A stretch of 64,000 nucleotides of DNA from Nitrosomonas sp. Nm51. GTDB taxonomy: Bacteria; Pseudomonadota; Gammaproteobacteria; Burkholderiales; Nitrosomonadaceae. Below the pieces are notes generated by a model, which was not told the DNA's origin, ran no database searches, and saw nothing but the letters and a program-made list of their open reading frames with translations. Within the stretch, counting starts at the first letter, position 1; every line of letters begins with the position of its first letter. The DNA lies in NCBI RefSeq assembly GCF_900111165.1, contig NZ_FOGH01000001.1, positions 1 through 64,000 of the forward strand. Direction: 5' to 3'. This document shows positions 33,661-43,672 of this stretch, in pieces. A program made the translations under genes and the position numbers.

Positions 33661-36600
33661 GTGGTGATGCCAATGAATTCAGATTATCTCTTTTCGATCC
33701 GGCAGGCGATGGGTGCTATTTATTTGGCCGATGAAACGACATTGGTTCAGGACTTGCTGTTGAAACTTCCGGATTACCCTGCGTCCGATATCGTGGTCCA
33801 AGCGCGCCATTTGCTGGCACAGTTGCGCAGTGACATGGCTTCTGAATCGCAACGACACGTTAAGCAATCGATAGTACAGGCGTTTCTGCAAGAATATCAG
33901 CTCGATAGCGAAGAAGGTCTGGTGCTCATGGGTATCGCGGAAGCGTTGCTGCGCATCCCCGATCGCGCGACCCAGGATCGCTTCCTGGCTGATCGGTTAA
34001 GTGCGGCCGACTGGCATCAGCATGCGCAGCACAGCGATTCGTCGCTGGTTAATCTGGCAACAGACGCATTAGCGATTTCCAAATTGCTGGAACGGCAACA
34101 GCTGCCAACGCAACCGGACCATCAATCACACATTCAGACGATTTTTAAAGCGCTGCATGAGCGTCTGGGTCGGCCTGTCATTCGTACGGCATTGGAACGG
34201 GCGATGCATGTGTTAGCTGAACAGTTTGTGATGGCGGAGACTATTGAGCAGGCGATTGCCAAGTCTGCCAATGCAGTAGATGATCAGGCAGGTCTCGCAG
34301 ATCGTTATTCGTTTGATATGCTGGGAGAAGCGGCGATTACAGCGGCAGATGCCGAGCGGTTTTTCAAAGCATACAGCCGTGCAATCACACAGCTGGGCCG
34401 AAACCTTCAAGCTGAAGATTGCAGTAATATTGATTTGTTTTACGCAAGACCCAGTATTTCCATCAAGCTTTCCGCCTTGTATCCGCGCTATGAGCCTTTT
34501 CAGCACCGTTATGCCGTGCCGGCGCTAACTGCCAGATTGTTCGATCTTGCTCTGCAAGCACGTAGTGCCGGCATCGCGCTGACTATCGACGCCGAAGAAA
34601 GTGAGCGGCTAGATCTCTCAATGGATATTTTTGCGGCGGTATTTAACCGTGCAGAACTGGACGGCTGGTCAGGGTTGGGCATCGTTGTGCAGGCATATCA
34701 AAAGCGAGCGACGCATGTTATCCGCTGGCTCGCGGCACTGGCGCAAGGTAAGCAGCGCAAAATTCCGGTTAGACTGGTCAAGGGCGCTTATTGGGACAGT
34801 GAAATCAAAAGAGCGCAGGAAAACGGACTTGATAGTTATCCGGTATTCACACGAAAATCGGCGACTGATATCAGCTATCTGGTTTGCGCTCGCTTATTGA
34901 TTGATCATCCGGATTGCTTTTATCCGCAGTTTGCTACCCATAACGTCCATACGATTGCCGCCATTATACAGATTGCACGCCAGCATCCGTGTTATGAATT
35001 TCAACGTCTGCATGGCATGGGGACAATGCTTTATCAGTTGATACAGGCGCATCATCCGCAAATCGTGTGCCGCGTATATGCGCCTGTGGGCGAATACCGG
35101 GATTTGTTGCCGTATCTGGTCCGGCGCTTGCTGGAAAATGGCGCCAATACTTCATTTGTTCATCATATGGAAAATCCAGATGTCGCTATCGAGGAAATCG
35201 TCAATGATCCTGTGCATGTCTGGCAAAATGAGACGCACTCGGAACTGGTATTGCCTGCGGCGCTTTATGGCGGGCAGCGTCGCAACTCGCATGGACTCAA
35301 CCTGGCCGATCCGCTGGTGCAGACGCAGGTAAAGCAAAATCTGGATAAACTTGCAGACACGCGGTATCAGGCTTTTCCATTGATAAATGGCAAAGCTTAT
35401 ACAGGGCACATACATACTGTGAGCGCGCCTTACAATAGCAATCATGTGGTCGGCGTTGTGAATTTTGCAGATAAATCCGCCGTGGCTGAGGCGCTGGATG
35501 CCGCGGAATCTGCATTTAACGACTGGCGTTTGTGTTCAGTAAAAAAGCGTGCGGGTTATTTGCTTAAAGCAGCTGATCAGATGGAACAGCAGCGTATGGA
35601 ACTGGTGTCTTTGTGCATGCGTGAGGGCGGCAGGACAATTAAGGATGCGTTGGCTGAAGTGCGTGAAGCAGTCGATTTTTGTCGTTATTATGCAGCCAGG
35701 GCTCTTGAATTGTTTGAGCGGCCGACTGCTTTGCCAGGACCGACTGGAGAAGATAATGTATTGCGGTATTATGGGCGTGGCGTGTTTGTGTGCATTAGTC
35801 CATGGAATTTTCCGATTGCAATTTTTGCAGGCCAGGTTGCTGCGGCACTGGCAGCCGGCAATACGGTGGTTGCCAAGCCGGCGGAACGAACGGCACTGAC
35901 GGCCATGGTTTGTGTACGCATTCTGCATCAGGCCGGCATTCCGGAATCTGTATTACATTTTTTGCCAGGTAAAAGTTCTGAAATTGGTCGGCAGTTGCTT
36001 GACGATTATCGATTGGCTGGAGTGGCTTTTACCGGCTCCATTGAAACCGCGCGATACATCAACCGGCAGCTTGCGAATCATCCGGCAATCGTGCCGCTGA
36101 TTGCAGAAACAGGCGGACAGAATGTGCTGATTGCCGATACGTCTGCGCATAAGGAACAGTTGGTGCAGGATGCTGTTTTGTCAGCTTTCAATAGCGCCGG
36201 ACAACGTTGCTCCGCTTTACGTGTTTTGTTTGTGCCTCAGGAAACGGCAGACACGGTTATTGAAATGCTGGTTGGCGCGATGCAGGAACTGCGAATAGGT
36301 AAACCGGATGATATCACTACCGATGTGGCTGCGGTGATCGCGCAACATGCCGCGCAGCAGCTGGGGCTGCATGTTGAACAAATGCGTAAGAGTAACCGTG
36401 TGATTTATCAATTGCCGTTGCCGTCCGGGACCGCCAGTTTTCAGTCCGGCAATTATTTTCCGCCAACACTGATTGAAATCAATGAGATGCGGCAGTTACA
36501 TAGTGAAGTGTTTGGTCCGATTTTGCACATTGTCCGGTATCAGTCCGGCGATTTGAATGCAGTTATTAACAGCGTTAACGCTGCCGGTTATGGATTGACG

Positions 36601-36858
36601 TTCGGCATTCACAGTCGTATCCGAGGCACAATCAAAAAAATTCAACAGCAGGTTAGAGTCGGCAATATTTACGTCAACCGCAATATGATCGGGGCAGTAG
36701 TCGGCGTGCAGCCTTTCGGTGGCATGGGCTTATCCGGCACCGGCCCTAAAGCGGGCGGGCCAGATTATTTACGCCGTTTTGCCGTCGAACAGGCGGTGGC
36801 TGATAATGCTGCGGCTATGGGTGGAAATCCCAGTTTGCTTGCACAGAATTTACTTTAA
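33661..36858 (+). CDS. putA: Bifunctional proline dehydrogenase/P5C dehydrogenase
   Basis: A 1065-residue PutA, oxidising proline to glutamate in two steps. The N-terminal half is the FAD-dependent proline dehydrogenase barrel (YARPSISIKLSALYPRYEPF, TIDAEESERLDLSMDIF, RLVKGAYWDSEIKRAQENGL, FATHNVHTIAAI). The C-terminal half from about residue 560 is the NAD-dependent P5C dehydrogenase (CISPWNFPIAIFAGQVAAAL, IAETGGQNVLIAD with the catalytic Glu, FNSAGQRCSALRVLF with the catalytic Cys, FGGMGLSGTGPKAGGPDYL). It lacks the N-terminal ribbon-helix-helix DNA-binding domain of E. coli PutA, so it is not expected to repress its own gene. GTG 33661 is taken from the AGGT spacing; ATG 33667 and 33673 are alternatives. 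Confidence 0.96.
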   Translation: MVMPMNSDYLFSIRQAMGAIYLADETTLVQDLLLKLPDYPASDIVVQARHLLAQLRSDMASESQRHVKQSIVQAFLQEYQLDSEEGLVLMGIAEALLRIPDRATQDRFLADRLSAADWHQHAQHSDSSLVNLATDALAISKLLERQQLPTQPDHQSHIQTIFKALHERLGRPVIRTALERAMHVLAEQFVMAETIEQAIAKSANAVDDQAGLADRYSFDMLGEAAITAADAERFFKAYSRAITQLGRNLQAEDCSNIDLFYARPSISIKLSALYPRYEPFQHRYAVPALTARLFDLALQARSAGIALTIDAEESERLDLSMDIFAAVFNRAELDGWSGLGIVVQAYQKRATHVIRWLAALAQGKQRKIPVRLVKGAYWDSEIKRAQENGLDSYPVFTRKSATDISYLVCARLLIDHPDCFYPQFATHNVHTIAAIIQIARQHPCYEFQRLHGMGTMLYQLIQAHHPQIVCRVYAPVGEYRDLLPYLVRRLLENGANTSFVHHMENPDVAIEEIVNDPVHVWQNETHSELVLPAALYGGQRRNSHGLNLADPLVQTQVKQNLDKLADTRYQAFPLINGKAYTGHIHTVSAPYNSNHVVGVVNFADKSAVAEALDAAESAFNDWRLCSVKKRAGYLLKAADQMEQQRMELVSLCMREGGRTIKDALAEVREAVDFCRYYAARALELFERPTALPGPTGEDNVLRYYGRGVFVCISPWNFPIAIFAGQVAAALAAGNTVVAKPAERTALTAMVCVRILHQAGIPESVLHFLPGKSSEIGRQLLDDYRLAGVAFTGSIETARYINRQLANHPAIVPLIAETGGQNVLIADTSAHKEQLVQDAVLSAFNSAGQRCSALRVLFVPQETADTVIEMLVGAMQELRIGKPDDITTDVAAVIAQHAAQQLGLHVEQMRKSNRVIYQLPLPSGTASFQSGNYFPPTLIEINEMRQLHSEVFGPILHIVRYQSGDLNAVINSVNAAGYGLTFGIHSRIRGTIKKIQQQVRVGNIYVNRNMIGAVVGVQPFGGMGLSGTGPKAGGPDYLRRFAVEQAVADNAAAMGGNPSLLAQNLL

Positions 36859-36995
36859 AAAGTTATTATTAATTATATTGTTAATAAGTAATCTGGGAGG
36901 GCGTGGTTTCTCTGATACCCTGTCTCTTTGATTAAAGTTTACGGGTTTGAAGACGTAAACAGCACAATGGGAAAACACTATAAAACGAATTAATT

Positions 36996-38717
36996 ATGAT
37001 GCTACGGAATAATCTTAGGTTTCTTCTGATCGGATATTCAGAAACAGACGCCATGGCGCTGGGTGCGGAACTGTCAAAAATTAATAGCAAGATAAATTGT
37101 AAAGCAATAACGGATGCAAATGATATCCGGATTGCATTTTATGAGTGTGAATGGCATGTGCTGATTTGTAATTACACGAAAGACTCCGGCAGTCTGAAAG
37201 AAGCGCTGGAAGTGTGGAGACAAGTTGGCCGTGATACGCCCTTTATTATTTATGCTGATGAAACCAGTGATGAAAAGGTTATCTCTGCAATACATTATGG
37301 TGTGCATGATTATGTTTATAAAGGGCATATTGCGCGGCTTGTATTTGTAATTGAGAGAGAGCTGAAAAATTTAGAAATCAAACGTGCAAAATTACAGGCT
37401 GAAAGTAAAATTTATCGATTGACCTACTATGATAATTTGACGGGCTTTCCTAAGCGGAATTTGTTTTGTGAAAAAGTTACAGAGATTCTGTCAAAACAGT
37501 CTAATGAAAAAAAACTGGCAGGGGTGTATTTGATCAAGATTGGCGGCCTTCCCGATATCAATAGTACCTATGGATATCACGTGGGCGATATGTTGATTCA
37601 GCAACTTTCGTATCGCATGTCTGTTTATACAAACAGTCAATGTTTGTTGTCCAGAATTGGCGGCAGTAAGTTCGTTTTTTTTAATTGCGATGTAAAAAAT
37701 TTGGAAGATGTGCAGAATTTTGCGGACAAGATTATGCACATGGTGTCAATACCGATGGTGATCAATGATCTTGAGTTTTATGTAACACTCAACATTGGCG
37801 TCAGTATTTATCCGACGCACGGCGACACTGTTTCATCATTGCTTGCAAATGCAGAAAATGCTTTTTGTGACCCGGGATATAAATGGCACAACAGCTGTCG
37901 CTATTTTTTGAATAAGCCGGATGAGATCTCCACTAAACGTGTTTTTACAAGAGAAGCATTACGAAGAGCAATTATCAATAACGAACTTGAGTTATTGTAT
38001 CAGCCTATTATCAATCTTGACACGGGTGGTTTTAGGGGGGTTGAAGCCATTCTGCGATGGAATCATCCAGAAGCCGGGCCATTGACTCCTAGCGAGCTGT
38101 TTCCTTTTATTTATGAAAACGGATTAATTCTCGAAATCGGAAAATGGGCGCTCAAACAAGCGTGTTTACAAGCCAAGTTCTGGCATGAAATGGGTTATGA
38201 TGCATTAACGATTACACTGGCCTTAGCAGTTTCTGGATTTGATCAGGCACATTTTATCAAATACGTTCAGAATATGCTGGCTGAAACCAAACTGCCACCG
38301 CAGTTGTTGGAATTGGAATTACCTGAATCGTTTTTACAAGGTGCGGAATTCTGCATGGCTAATTTGAAAGAACTGAGCGATACAGGTGTGCGGTTTTCGA
38401 TCAATAACTATGGTACAGGTGGCGCATCAATCAGATGTTTAAATATTTTGCCAGTCAATAGCCTAAAACTGGATCCGGAATTGACATCAAATCAGAATAT
38501 TAGCTCAGAGAATTCTGCCGTTGTGACAGCAATCAATGCAATGGCGAAAAATCTGGGGCTGTCCGTTATTGCGCAAGGCATTACAGGCAAAGCGCAATTA
38601 AACATCTTATACGAAACGCAATGTAAATTTGCTCAAGGAGATTATTTCAGTCAGCCGGTCAGTGCTGAAGATTTTCTCAAACTACTGGAACAGCGCAAAA
38701 CCGGCACACTCGATTAG
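36996..38717 (+). CDS. Degenerate receiver-GGDEF-EAL protein
   Basis: A 573-residue cytoplasmic protein with three recognisable but damaged signalling domains. Residues 1-125 fold like a response-regulator receiver, but the phospho-acceptor position is Asn 59 (VLICNYT) and the acidic pocket is LLIGYSET. Residues 140-310 are a GGDEF domain whose active-site loop is GGSKF (222-226), so cyclase activity is not expected. Residues 315-565 are an EAL domain with EAILRW (350-355), but the metal-binding DD is NNYGTG (470-475) and the usual EGVE is QGIT, so phosphodiesterase activity is also unlikely. It sits directly upstream of flhDC. Inferred role: a c-di-GMP-independent or ligand-sensing protein-protein regulator. 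Confidence 0.88.
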   Translation: MMLRNNLRFLLIGYSETDAMALGAELSKINSKINCKAITDANDIRIAFYECEWHVLICNYTKDSGSLKEALEVWRQVGRDTPFIIYADETSDEKVISAIHYGVHDYVYKGHIARLVFVIERELKNLEIKRAKLQAESKIYRLTYYDNLTGFPKRNLFCEKVTEILSKQSNEKKLAGVYLIKIGGLPDINSTYGYHVGDMLIQQLSYRMSVYTNSQCLLSRIGGSKFVFFNCDVKNLEDVQNFADKIMHMVSIPMVINDLEFYVTLNIGVSIYPTHGDTVSSLLANAENAFCDPGYKWHNSCRYFLNKPDEISTKRVFTREALRRAIINNELELLYQPIINLDTGGFRGVEAILRWNHPEAGPLTPSELFPFIYENGLILEIGKWALKQACLQAKFWHEMGYDALTITLALAVSGFDQAHFIKYVQNMLAETKLPPQLLELELPESFLQGAEFCMANLKELSDTGVRFSINNYGTGGASIRCLNILPVNSLKLDPELTSNQNISSENSAVVTAINAMAKNLGLSVIAQGITGKAQLNILYETQCKFAQGDYFSQPVSAEDFLKLLEQRKTGTLD

Positions 38718-38864
38718 CATTTTTCCGCTGAGCGGCAGATAATCAACAAATTTTTTCATGGTGATCATCGTATTTATTTTAAAACTCAGTGCATTAAATA
38801 ATTATAATAATTTAATGTAAGTAATTAATTTAATCATTTAAATTAATTGACTTTTTTAATTTTG

Positions 38865-38907
38865 TAGGAAAAATTCTTATACTACGATAAGAGTTTTTCC
38901 TATTTTT
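38865..38907 (+). terminator. Rho-independent terminator after the GGDEF/EAL gene
   Basis: A 16-base stem (TAGGAAAAATTCTTAT at 38865-38880 against ATAAGAGTTTTTCCTA at 38887-38902, one mismatch) with loop ACTACG, followed by TTTTTGTTTT. It separates the GGDEF/EAL gene from flhD, so flhDC needs its own promoter between 38908 and 39016. Confidence 0.75.
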
Positions 38908-39016
38908 GTTTTAGCGTTGCTTCCATTTACTTAAATACACAAAGCATTGAAAATCTACATGTATCCGGTGTATTGTTTAACTGTTCTACTCAGTTTATTA
39001 AACAGGAGAATTTAAA

Positions 39017-39340
39017 ATGGAAACAAAGCAGCTTTTGGATGAAATCAGAGAAATCAACTTGGCTTACTTGCTGCTTGCCCAGCAATTGATACGTGAAGAT
39101 AAGGTGGCAGCTATGTATCGACTAGGTATCAATCAGGATGTTGCTGAACTTATTGAAAAACTGACTACAAGCCAGCTTTTGAAAATGGCTTCTTCCAATA
39201 GTTTGCTATGTCGTTTTAGATTTAATGACGCTTTGATAGCAGAACTGCTGTCGGGTAGTAATCGTGATGATAATAGTGCCGTATCTCAATCACACGCTGC
39301 CATATTGATGGCCGGACAACCCGCCGAGGCAATTACTTAG
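39017..39340 (+). CDS. flhD: Flagellar master regulator subunit FlhD
   Basis: A 107-residue protein matching FlhD throughout: LLDEIREINLAYLLLAQQLI at the N-terminus, then REDKVAAMYRLGINQDVAEL and TTSQLLKMASSNSLLCRFRF, the DNA-contact end of the protein. FlhD forms a heterohexamer with FlhC and activates class II flagellar promoters with sigma-70. AGGAGA lies before the ATG. The flhC gene follows 32 bases downstream. The length fits the betaproteobacterial type, including the variable C-terminal tail. It is intact, unlike its partner. Confidence 0.95.
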   Translation: METKQLLDEIREINLAYLLLAQQLIREDKVAAMYRLGINQDVAELIEKLTTSQLLKMASSNSLLCRFRFNDALIAELLSGSNRDDNSAVSQSHAAILMAGQPAEAIT

Positions 39341-39372
39341 GCTTTTGGTCGTTTTCTAAAGGGAAATAATAT

Positions 39373-39913
39373 ATGCGCAATCGAAGCATACTTACAGAAG
39401 CTAAACAAATTCAGTTGGCATCCGAGTTGATTAAATTAGGTGCACGTTTACAGGTATTGGAAGTGAATTCCAATTTAAGCCGTGAAAGACTCGTAAAGCT
39501 ATACAAAGAAATAAAAGGGGTATCCCCCCCCTAAAGGAATGCTGCCTTACTCCGAGGACTGGTTTATGAGCTGGCAGCCTAACATGCATTCTTCATTATT
39601 CATTAATATTTATAATTTTATTACGACGCATGCAGATATTAACAGTATTGATGCTTTGATAAAAGGTTACAAGTTATATCTTGAGCATATCGAAGCAAAC
39701 AAGCTTGAACAGGTGCTCAGTCTGACACGTGCCTGGACATTGATCCGTTTTGTTGAAAGTGAAGTGTTATGTATAACGCCTTGCGTAAAATGTGGCGGAG
39801 AATTTTTAGTGCATTCGCTTGATATTCATTCAAACCATATCTGCGGATTATGTAATATTCCATCCAGGGCTGGAAAAACCAAGAAGGCTGCTGCTGAGTC
39901 AAGGCTGCATTAG
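39373..39913 (+). pseudogene. flhC: flhC, split by a one-base insertion in a C8 tract
   Basis: From ATG 39373 the frame encodes FlhC residues 1-53 ([20 protein letters not shown], then [18 protein letters not shown]) and stops at TAA 39532-39534, directly after eight Cs (39524-39531). The rest of FlhC is in the +1 frame: KGMLPYSEDWFMSWQPNMHS, then SLFINIYNFI, IDALIKGYKLYLEHIEANKL and the zinc-binding cysteines CVKC and CGLC. With C7 instead of C8 the two parts join as [10 protein letters not shown] and give about 179 residues, normal for FlhC. So flhC is off in this sequence unless the tract varies, ribosomes shift +1 at CCC-TAA, or the base is a sequencing error. Confidence 0.9.
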
Positions 39914-39928
39914 CTGCTTGCGTCTAAT

Positions 39929-41125
39929 CTAGTGATCTAATGCTTGTTTAAGCCGGGTTAATGCTTTTTCCAGATTATCCATGGAAGTGGCAAATGACAA
40001 ACGCATATAACCTTCGCTGCCAAATGCTGAACCTGGAACAACTGCAACACCGGATTTTTCCAGCAAGTATTCACAAAATGCCAAATCGTTTTTATGCTGT
40101 ATAAGGCCATTGCTATATAGGTTGTCAACCGCTTGGCGTGCATCTGCGAATGCGTAGAAGGCGCCTTCAGATTTTAGACAGGTAACTCCCTTACACTGGT
40201 TTAATTGTTCAGAAATAAAATCGTTGCGCGTGATGAATGCATCAATCATTGGTTTTATACAGGATTGATCGCCGTTTAACGCCATTTCCGCCGCCGCTTG
40301 GGATATCGAACTGGGATTTGAAGTGCTTTGTGACTGGATATTTTCCATGGCAGTAACGATTTCAGCAGCTCCTCCACAGTAACCGATGCGCCATCCGGTC
40401 ATTGAGTATGCCTTGGATACGCCGTTCAAAACAACCGTTCGTGCGTATAAATCGGGACAAGCGCTTAATATATTGGCAAATTGGTTGCCTGACAGCAGTA
40501 TATGTTCATACATATCGTCCGTGGCGATGAGGATATGAGGGTATTTGCGCAGTACTTCACCTAACGACCGCAGTTCCTCCAGTGAATAAACAGCGCCGGT
40601 TGGATTGCTTGGGCTGTTTATGACAAACATTCTCGTTTTTTGGGAAATAGCCTTCTCGAGTTGATCGGCTGTAATCTTGAAACCTTGCTCAATACCCGTG
40701 TCAATAAATACTGGCCTGCCTTCGGCAATCATCACGATGTCAGGATAAGAGACCCAGTAAGGTGCGGGGATAATAGCTTCATCTCCCGGATTGAGGGTGG
40801 CTAACGCAAGATTAAAAAAACTTTGTTTGCCGCCGCAGGAAACCAGAATTTGCGCGCTATCATATTCCAAATTGTTTTCACGTTTAAACTTGGCGATGAT
40901 AGCTTTTTTTAATCCAGGGGTGCCGCCGACAGCCGTATATTTGGTTAAGCCTTTGCTGATAGCTTCTATTGCGGCGTCTTTGATATGTTGAGGCGTATCA
41001 AAATCAGGTTCGCCAGCACCTAAGCCGATAATATCTTTCCCTTCAGATTTCAAACGGGCGGCGCGGGCTGTAACAGCCAGGGTAGGTGATGGTTTGATGG
41101 CTTGTACGCGGCTGGATAGTTGCAC
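39929..41125 (-). CDS. Pyridoxal-phosphate aminotransferase, aspartate type
   Basis: A 398-residue fold-type I aminotransferase of subgroup I-gamma, the bacterial AspAT or aspartate/prephenate aminotransferase group. Blocks seen are LGAGEPDFDTPQHIKDAAIE, KYTAVGGTPGLKKAI, PAPYWVSYPDIV, INSPSNPTGAVYSLEELRSL, and the PLP-lysine region GVSKAYSMTGWRIGYCGG, with PGSAFGSEGYMRLSFATS near the end. It transfers amino groups between aspartate (or related acids) and 2-oxoglutarate. The gene stands alone, convergent with flhC and divergent from uvrB. Substrate range within the subgroup cannot be fixed from sequence alone. Confidence 0.93.
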   Translation of the reverse strand: MQLSSRVQAIKPSPTLAVTARAARLKSEGKDIIGLGAGEPDFDTPQHIKDAAIEAISKGLTKYTAVGGTPGLKKAIIAKFKRENNLEYDSAQILVSCGGKQSFFNLALATLNPGDEAIIPAPYWVSYPDIVMIAEGRPVFIDTGIEQGFKITADQLEKAISQKTRMFVINSPSNPTGAVYSLEELRSLGEVLRKYPHILIATDDMYEHILLSGNQFANILSACPDLYARTVVLNGVSKAYSMTGWRIGYCGGAAEIVTAMENIQSQSTSNPSSISQAAAEMALNGDQSCIKPMIDAFITRNDFISEQLNQCKGVTCLKSEGAFYAFADARQAVDNLYSNGLIQHKNDLAFCEYLLEKSGVAVVPGSAFGSEGYMRLSFATSMDNLEKALTRLKQALDH

Positions 41126-41214
41126 AACAAATTCCTCACTCTAAAATAGACAGACCGGCATGTTAAAATAACGATCAAACAATTGTAATGACAACATGAA
41201 AATGGATTATACCT

Positions 41215-43245
41215 GTGATTCAGACCTTCCCCAATAGTTTATATAAATTGCATCAATCGTTTAAACCTGCCGGAGACCAGCCGCATGCAATTGAAGATCT
41301 TGCCGAAGGGATTAATGATGGGCTGACCTATCAAACGTTGCTGGGTGTCACTGGTTCAGGTAAAACATTTACCATTGCAAACGTCATTGCGCGGTTGGGC
41401 CGTCCCGCAATTCTGATTGCGCCCAACAAAACGCTGGCAGCGCAACTATATGCAGAAATGCGTGAGTTTTTTCCTGAAAATGCGGTTGAATATTTTGTTT
41501 CCTATTATGATTATTATCAACCTGAGGCATACGTCCCTTCACGCGATTTGTTCATTGAAAAAGATTCCAGTATCAATGCTCATATCGAGCAAATGCGGTT
41601 GTCGGCAACAAAATCGTTACTTGAGCGTGACGACACAGTGATTGTAGCAACCGTTTCCTGCATCTATGGTATCGGCGATCCTGTTGATTATCACGGTATG
41701 ATTTTACATTTGCGGCGGAACGAGAGATACTCGCAACGCGATATTATTAAGCGTCTGGCTGAAATGCAGTATGAACGCAATGAAATTGAATTTGCTCGTG
41801 GCATGTTTCGTGTCAGGGGTGATGTGCTTGATATTTTTCCGGCAGAAAGCTCCGAGGCGGCTGTGCGAATATCGTTGTTTGATGATGAAGTTGATGACTT
41901 GTCATTGTTTGATCCGTTGACCGGCCGTGTTTTACAGAAATTATCACGTTATACCGTTTATCCTTCCAGCCACTACGTGACACCCAGAAGCACTGTCTTG
42001 CGGGCGATGGACTCGATAAAGCATGAATTGCGCGAGCGATTGGATTATTTTTATCAGGGTCATCATCTGGTTGAAGCGCAGCGTCTCGAACAGCGCACCC
42101 GGTTTGACCTCGAGATGCTTAATGAATTGGGTTTTTGTAAAGGCATTGAAAATTACTCACGGCATCTTTCGGGAAAAAAACCAGGCGAGCCGCCGCCAAC
42201 ACTGATTGACTATCTGCCCAAGAATGCCCTGATGTTTATTGACGAGAGTCATGTGACTGTGCCGCAGATTGGTGGCATGTTTAAAGGAGATCGCTCGCGT
42301 AAAGAAAACCTGGTGCAATATGGCTTTCGCCTGCCCTCGGCGTTGGACAACCGCCCACTGAAATTTGAAGAATTTGAAAAAATGATGCCGCAAACCATTT
42401 TCATTTCTGCGACGCCGGCGGATTATGAACACCGTCATAGCGGACAGACTGTCGAGCAAGTCGTTCGGCCGACAGGGCTTGTCGATCCGATGATTGAGGT
42501 GCGCCCGGTTACATCGCAGGTGGATAACTTGATGTCTGAAGTGACTATCCGCGCTGAGCGGAATGAACGTGTACTGGTAACGACACTGACCAAGCGTATG
42601 GCAGAGGACCTGACCGATTATTTTGCGGATCATCGGATAAAAGTACGTTATTTGCATTCTGACATCGATACTGTGGAGCGTGTTGAAATCATTCGCGATT
42701 TAAGACTTGGTGAATTTGACGTGCTGGTTGGTATCAATCTGCTGCGTGAAGGACTTGACATTCCGGAGGTTTCACTGGTTGCAATACTGGACGCAGATAA
42801 AGAAGGATTCTTACGTTCTGAGCGTTCTTTGATTCAGACCATCGGCAGAGCTGCGCGTCATATTAATGGAACGGCCATTCTTTATGCGGATCAGCTTACC
42901 CGTTCAATCCGTGCAGCCATCGATGAAACAAACCGCCGGCGTGAAAAACAACTGGCCTTTAACCGTAAGCATCAAATCACGCCGCGGACTGTGCACAAGC
43001 GGATAAAGGATCTGATTGACGGTGTATATAATCTTGATACGGCGCACAAGAAACAGAAAGCCAGCGACACGCAGGCGGTTTACCAAGCGATGGATGCGCG
43101 TCAGATTGGCAAGGAAATTCAACGGCTGGAAAAAAACATGTTGAGTGCTGCCAAAAACCTGGAGTTTGAGCAGGCCGCGCACTGCCGGGATGAAATCAAG
43201 CGGCTAAAAAACCAGCTATTTATAGGCGCAACCGAGATGGAATAG
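41215..43245 (+). CDS. uvrB: Excinuclease ABC subunit B
   Basis: A 676-residue nucleotide-excision-repair helicase-like subunit. Walker A is [14 protein letters not shown]. The damage-probing beta-hairpin region is [20 protein letters not shown]. Helicase motifs include [43 protein letters not shown] and [15 protein letters not shown]. The C-terminal UVR domain ([20 protein letters not shown]) contacts UvrC. Length and domains are normal. The start is a GTG with a weak ribosome binding site. Monocistronic here. Confidence 0.98.
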   Translation: MIQTFPNSLYKLHQSFKPAGDQPHAIEDLAEGINDGLTYQTLLGVTGSGKTFTIANVIARLGRPAILIAPNKTLAAQLYAEMREFFPENAVEYFVSYYDYYQPEAYVPSRDLFIEKDSSINAHIEQMRLSATKSLLERDDTVIVATVSCIYGIGDPVDYHGMILHLRRNERYSQRDIIKRLAEMQYERNEIEFARGMFRVRGDVLDIFPAESSEAAVRISLFDDEVDDLSLFDPLTGRVLQKLSRYTVYPSSHYVTPRSTVLRAMDSIKHELRERLDYFYQGHHLVEAQRLEQRTRFDLEMLNELGFCKGIENYSRHLSGKKPGEPPPTLIDYLPKNALMFIDESHVTVPQIGGMFKGDRSRKENLVQYGFRLPSALDNRPLKFEEFEKMMPQTIFISATPADYEHRHSGQTVEQVVRPTGLVDPMIEVRPVTSQVDNLMSEVTIRAERNERVLVTTLTKRMAEDLTDYFADHRIKVRYLHSDIDTVERVEIIRDLRLGEFDVLVGINLLREGLDIPEVSLVAILDADKEGFLRSERSLIQTIGRAARHINGTAILYADQLTRSIRAAIDETNRRREKQLAFNRKHQITPRTVHKRIKDLIDGVYNLDTAHKKQKASDTQAVYQAMDARQIGKEIQRLEKNMLSAAKNLEFEQAAHCRDEIKRLKNQLFIGATEME

Positions 43246-43247
43246 CT

Positions 43248-43595
43248 TTATTTTTTTATCATCGTTGATGAAACGAAAATAACGCGTCTGAACGTGCGGT
43301 TTAGTGTTTTGCTGGTAAAATTTTCCATTGACATGCTTTCCACAAATTTGATGTGGTCTCCGGGCTTGACTTGCGTAGTCGGCGCGGCTATCCAGAAAAG
43401 CCGGTCTCCGTTTTCGATCTGCATGTAGGTATAGCCAGCGGTGTCCAGGACATCTACAACTTTTCCTTCATTGTTAGGATATTGTTTGCCGGGTGCAACT
43501 GTAACGGTTTCTTCGTGATGCAATGCCAATGTGCTCAAAGGATAAGAAAACAGGCTAAACGTTATTAGCGTGATTGGAATGAAAAAAAGCCGCAT
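43248..43595 (-). CDS. Small periplasmic NrfJ-like protein
   Basis: A 115-residue exported protein: signal peptide MRLFFIPITLITFSLFSYPL, then a single small beta-rich domain (EGKVVDVLDTAGYTYMQIEN, GDRLFWIAAPTTQVKPGDHI, SKTLNRTFRRVIFVSS). This resembles the OB-fold-like NrfJ-related proteins found near periplasmic heme or nitrogen genes. ATG 43593-43595 is chosen over an upstream ATG because GGAGG precedes it and it gives a proper signal peptide. It comes 77 bases after the rRNA/tRNA methyltransferase gene in the same direction. Function unknown. Confidence 0.65.
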   Translation of the reverse strand: MRLFFIPITLITFSLFSYPLSTLALHHEETVTVAPGKQYPNNEGKVVDVLDTAGYTYMQIENGDRLFWIAAPTTQVKPGDHIKFVESMSMENFTSKTLNRTFRRVIFVSSTMIKK

Positions 43596-43672
43596 AATTC
43601 CTCCACTGATGTTTGAATCAAACAGGCTATGATACACCGCTATGATGCTAAGTTCCAATCACAGCGCTCAAT

